Assembly: GCA_037074765.1 (NCBI GenBank)
Contig: JBAMDO010000006.1
Location: 248,001 to 312,000, forward strand
Length of the DNA: 64,000 bases
From: Mansonella perstans
Lineage: Eukaryota; Nematoda; Chromadorea; Rhabditida; Onchocercidae
Direction: 5' to 3'
Made by a program: the position numbers and the translations under genes. The notes under the pieces are model-generated. The model had not been told where the DNA came from and made no database searches. It saw nothing but the letters and a program-made list of their open reading frames with translations. Positions 63,988 through 64,000 of this stretch are shown here, in pieces. Positions within the stretch are counted from its first letter, which is position 1. Each line of letters opens with the position of its first letter.

Positions 63988-64000
63988 CTGAAACACTAGT

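Noticed and set aside
1..64000. Bacterial (Wolbachia-type) insertions, operons or riboswitches
   Set aside because: No bacterial-looking long open frame, Shine-Dalgarno-led gene series or familiar bacterial protein was seen. All recognised genes are intron-rich nematode genes.

Overview
The window looks like nuclear DNA of a parasitic nematode, most likely a spirurid or filarial worm. It is AT-rich. Its genes are split into many short exons with TTTCAG/TTGCAG acceptors, and its protein families are typical of nematodes: a ZO-1 homologue, a ZP-domain cuticlin-like protein, a divergent globin and UNC-89/obscurin. The species is inferred, not proven. I assigned exons by hand from splice sites and reading-frame continuity. 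In the four multi-exon genes the phases of successive exons fit.

Layout. 1-7553 is non-coding. 7554-26098 (+) is a complete ZO-1/zoo-1 gene of 22 coding exons: three PDZ domains, SH3, guanylate-kinase-like and ZU5. 28013-28489 (+) is a two-exon gene for a small secreted Tyr/Pro/His-rich protein. 29302-33709 (-) is a ZP-domain (cuticlin-like) gene of 12 exons with signal peptide, furin-like site and C-terminal membrane anchor. 35431-40531 (-) is an eight-exon globin gene with a long N-terminal extension; a tRNA-Thr(CGT) gene lies on the opposite strand in its first intron. 40532-46388 has no gene I can support. 46389-63987 (-) is the 3' part of unc-89 (29 exons), running off the right edge. 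It encodes Ig domains, pseudokinase PK1, a long inter-kinase linker, Ig, Fn3 and kinase PK2. A decayed non-LTR retrotransposon sits antisense in the large PK1 intron (about 58230-59935).

Functional picture. zoo-1 (epithelial junction), the ZP protein (apical matrix/cuticle) and unc-89 (sarcomere M-line) are structural genes of epidermis and muscle. They are neighbours on the chromosome, not an operon. As I recall, zoo-1 and unc-89 are both on chromosome I in C. elegans, which would fit conserved linkage.

Non-coding structure includes a 31-bp minisatellite carrying seven CACGTG E-boxes and a 23-bp minisatellite, both in zoo-1 intron 2. Three short tandem duplications lie at splice donors of two genes. 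A repeat/palindrome cluster lies upstream of the ZP gene, and a spliceable but out-of-phase segment lies inside the ZP gene. I saw no bacterial, viral, CRISPR or operon-like system.
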